This document shows positions 5,475 through 5,856 of a stretch of DNA of 5,856 bases, piece after piece. The stretch covers positions 12,672 through 18,527 of the forward strand of contig PAWY01000001.1 of assembly GCA_002714305.1 (NCBI GenBank), given 5' to 3'. The stretch is from Methanobacteriota archaeon (GTDB lineage Archaea; Thermoplasmatota; Poseidoniia; Poseidoniales; Poseidoniaceae). A program made the position numbers and the translations under genes. The notes under the pieces were generated by a model. It was not told the DNA's origin and did not search any database. It was given only the letters and a program-made list of their open reading frames with translations. How positions within the stretch are numbered: position 1 is the first letter of the stretch; every line of letters starts with the position of its first letter.

Positions 5475-5856
5475 TGCCTTCGCCTTGGAGGTGTTTCAAT
5501 GCCTCTTCAATATCAAAGGTGCCCTCGCAAAGTCGGTTGAGGACATCATTGTACGACGGATGCAGGACCAACCGTCGCTCATGTTGGCCAAGTAAGCGTT
5601 CACGCATTCGGGCGCGAATGGCCCGTCCTGTGCTTTTGAGGGTGAGCAAAGCCCCGGCGGCCTCAACGATTCCGATGCCCTTGAGGCCGGAGGTGAGCAT
5701 CACGTCGGGAGCATCATCACCATCAAGCGCATAGGATTCACGAAGTTCGCCAGCGTGTCGTTCTGCTCCGTCGAGGTCGGCTTTGTTGACCAACACGATG
5801 TCCGCCAGTTCAAGCAGGCCCGCCTTCTCGGCTTGGATGCCGTCCCCTCGGGCAGG
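5458..5856 (-). CDS. meaB: MeaB/ArgK-type G3E GTPase, C-terminal fragment (5' end outside window)
   Basis: The frame is open from the right edge to a stop at 5460-5458 and gives 132 residues, roughly the last 40% of a protein usually 310-330 residues long. The visible part starts with PARGDGIQAEKAGLLELADI, close to the family segment P-x-x-GD-x-IQ-x-x-KAG-x-x-E-x-ADI. The guanine-specificity motif NKAD (24-27) and a G5-like TSGLKGIG (55-62) follow. The C-terminal helices (about 64-125, RARMRERLLGQHERRL and onwards) match the dimerisation region of MeaB. The protein uses GTP hydrolysis to guard and load the B12 cofactor of methylmalonyl-CoA mutase, so the genome probably encodes that mutase. 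The GTG at 5796 is an internal Val codon, not the start. The 3' end overlaps the kinase-like gene by 17 bases. Confidence 0.9.
   Translation of the reverse strand, partial: PARGDGIQAEKAGLLELADIVLVNKADLDGAERHAGELRESYALDGDDAPDVMLTSGLKGIGIVEAAGALLTLKSTGRAIRARMRERLLGQHERRLVLHPSYNDVLNRLCEGTFDIEEALKHLQGEGNERTS

Noticed and set aside
5488..5501. The string GAGGTGTTTCAATG on the plus strand, identical to the ribosome-site-plus-start of the 94-residue gene (minus strand, 564-551)
   Set aside because: On the plus strand it would start only a 13-residue peptide, antisense to the meaB 3' end. A shared 14-mer is probably chance plus the constraint of being ribosome-site-like; I see no extended repeat.

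Overview
The window looks like chromosomal DNA of a marine archaeon, most plausibly Marine Group II (Candidatus Poseidoniales) or a relative. This is an inference. It rests on Shine-Dalgarno sites of the archaeal GAGGTGA type, tight ATGA gene overlaps, many short multi-pass membrane proteins and a SEC59/VTE5-type lipid kinase. No rRNA or other phylogenetic marker is present. Coding density is very high, and all genes but one lie on the minus strand.

Left edge: positions 3-257 (+) are the C-terminal end of a membrane protein that starts outside the window. It meets the minus-strand cluster tail to tail at 257/269.

Main minus-strand cluster, read right to left: asnB (4607-2820), glutamine-dependent asparagine synthetase family; gshA (2823-1621), glutamate-cysteine ligase of the rare Acidithiobacillus ferrooxidans type; a 225-residue polytopic membrane protein (1569-892); a 2[4Fe-4S] ferredoxin-like protein (895-563); and a 94-residue two-helix membrane protein (553-269). 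asnB/gshA and membrane protein/ferredoxin each overlap by four bases (ATGA). Strong Shine-Dalgarno sites lie inside the 3' ends of the upstream genes, so translation is probably coupled. The cluster may be one transcript or two, with a 51-base break after gshA. It would provide an amidotransferase plus gamma-glutamylcysteine synthesis, then a membrane-linked electron-transfer trio of unknown role.

Upstream of asnB are two adjacent AT-rich inverted repeats (4630-4649 and 4650-4663), which may form an operator/promoter region. They are followed by a 36-residue single-helix membrane protein gene (4774-4664) that is easy to miss.

Right edge, minus strand: a fragment of a MeaB/ArgK-type G3E GTPase (5856-5458, N-terminus outside the window), the chaperone of methylmalonyl-CoA mutase. 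Its stop overlaps the start of a 208-residue membrane protein (5474-4848) with the hallmarks of the dolichol/phytol/diacylglycerol kinase family.

I saw no tRNA, rRNA, CRISPR array, insertion sequence or long repeat. The most interesting point is the coupling of asnB to a proteobacterial-type gshA in what appears to be an archaeal genome, with no glutathione synthetase gene in view.
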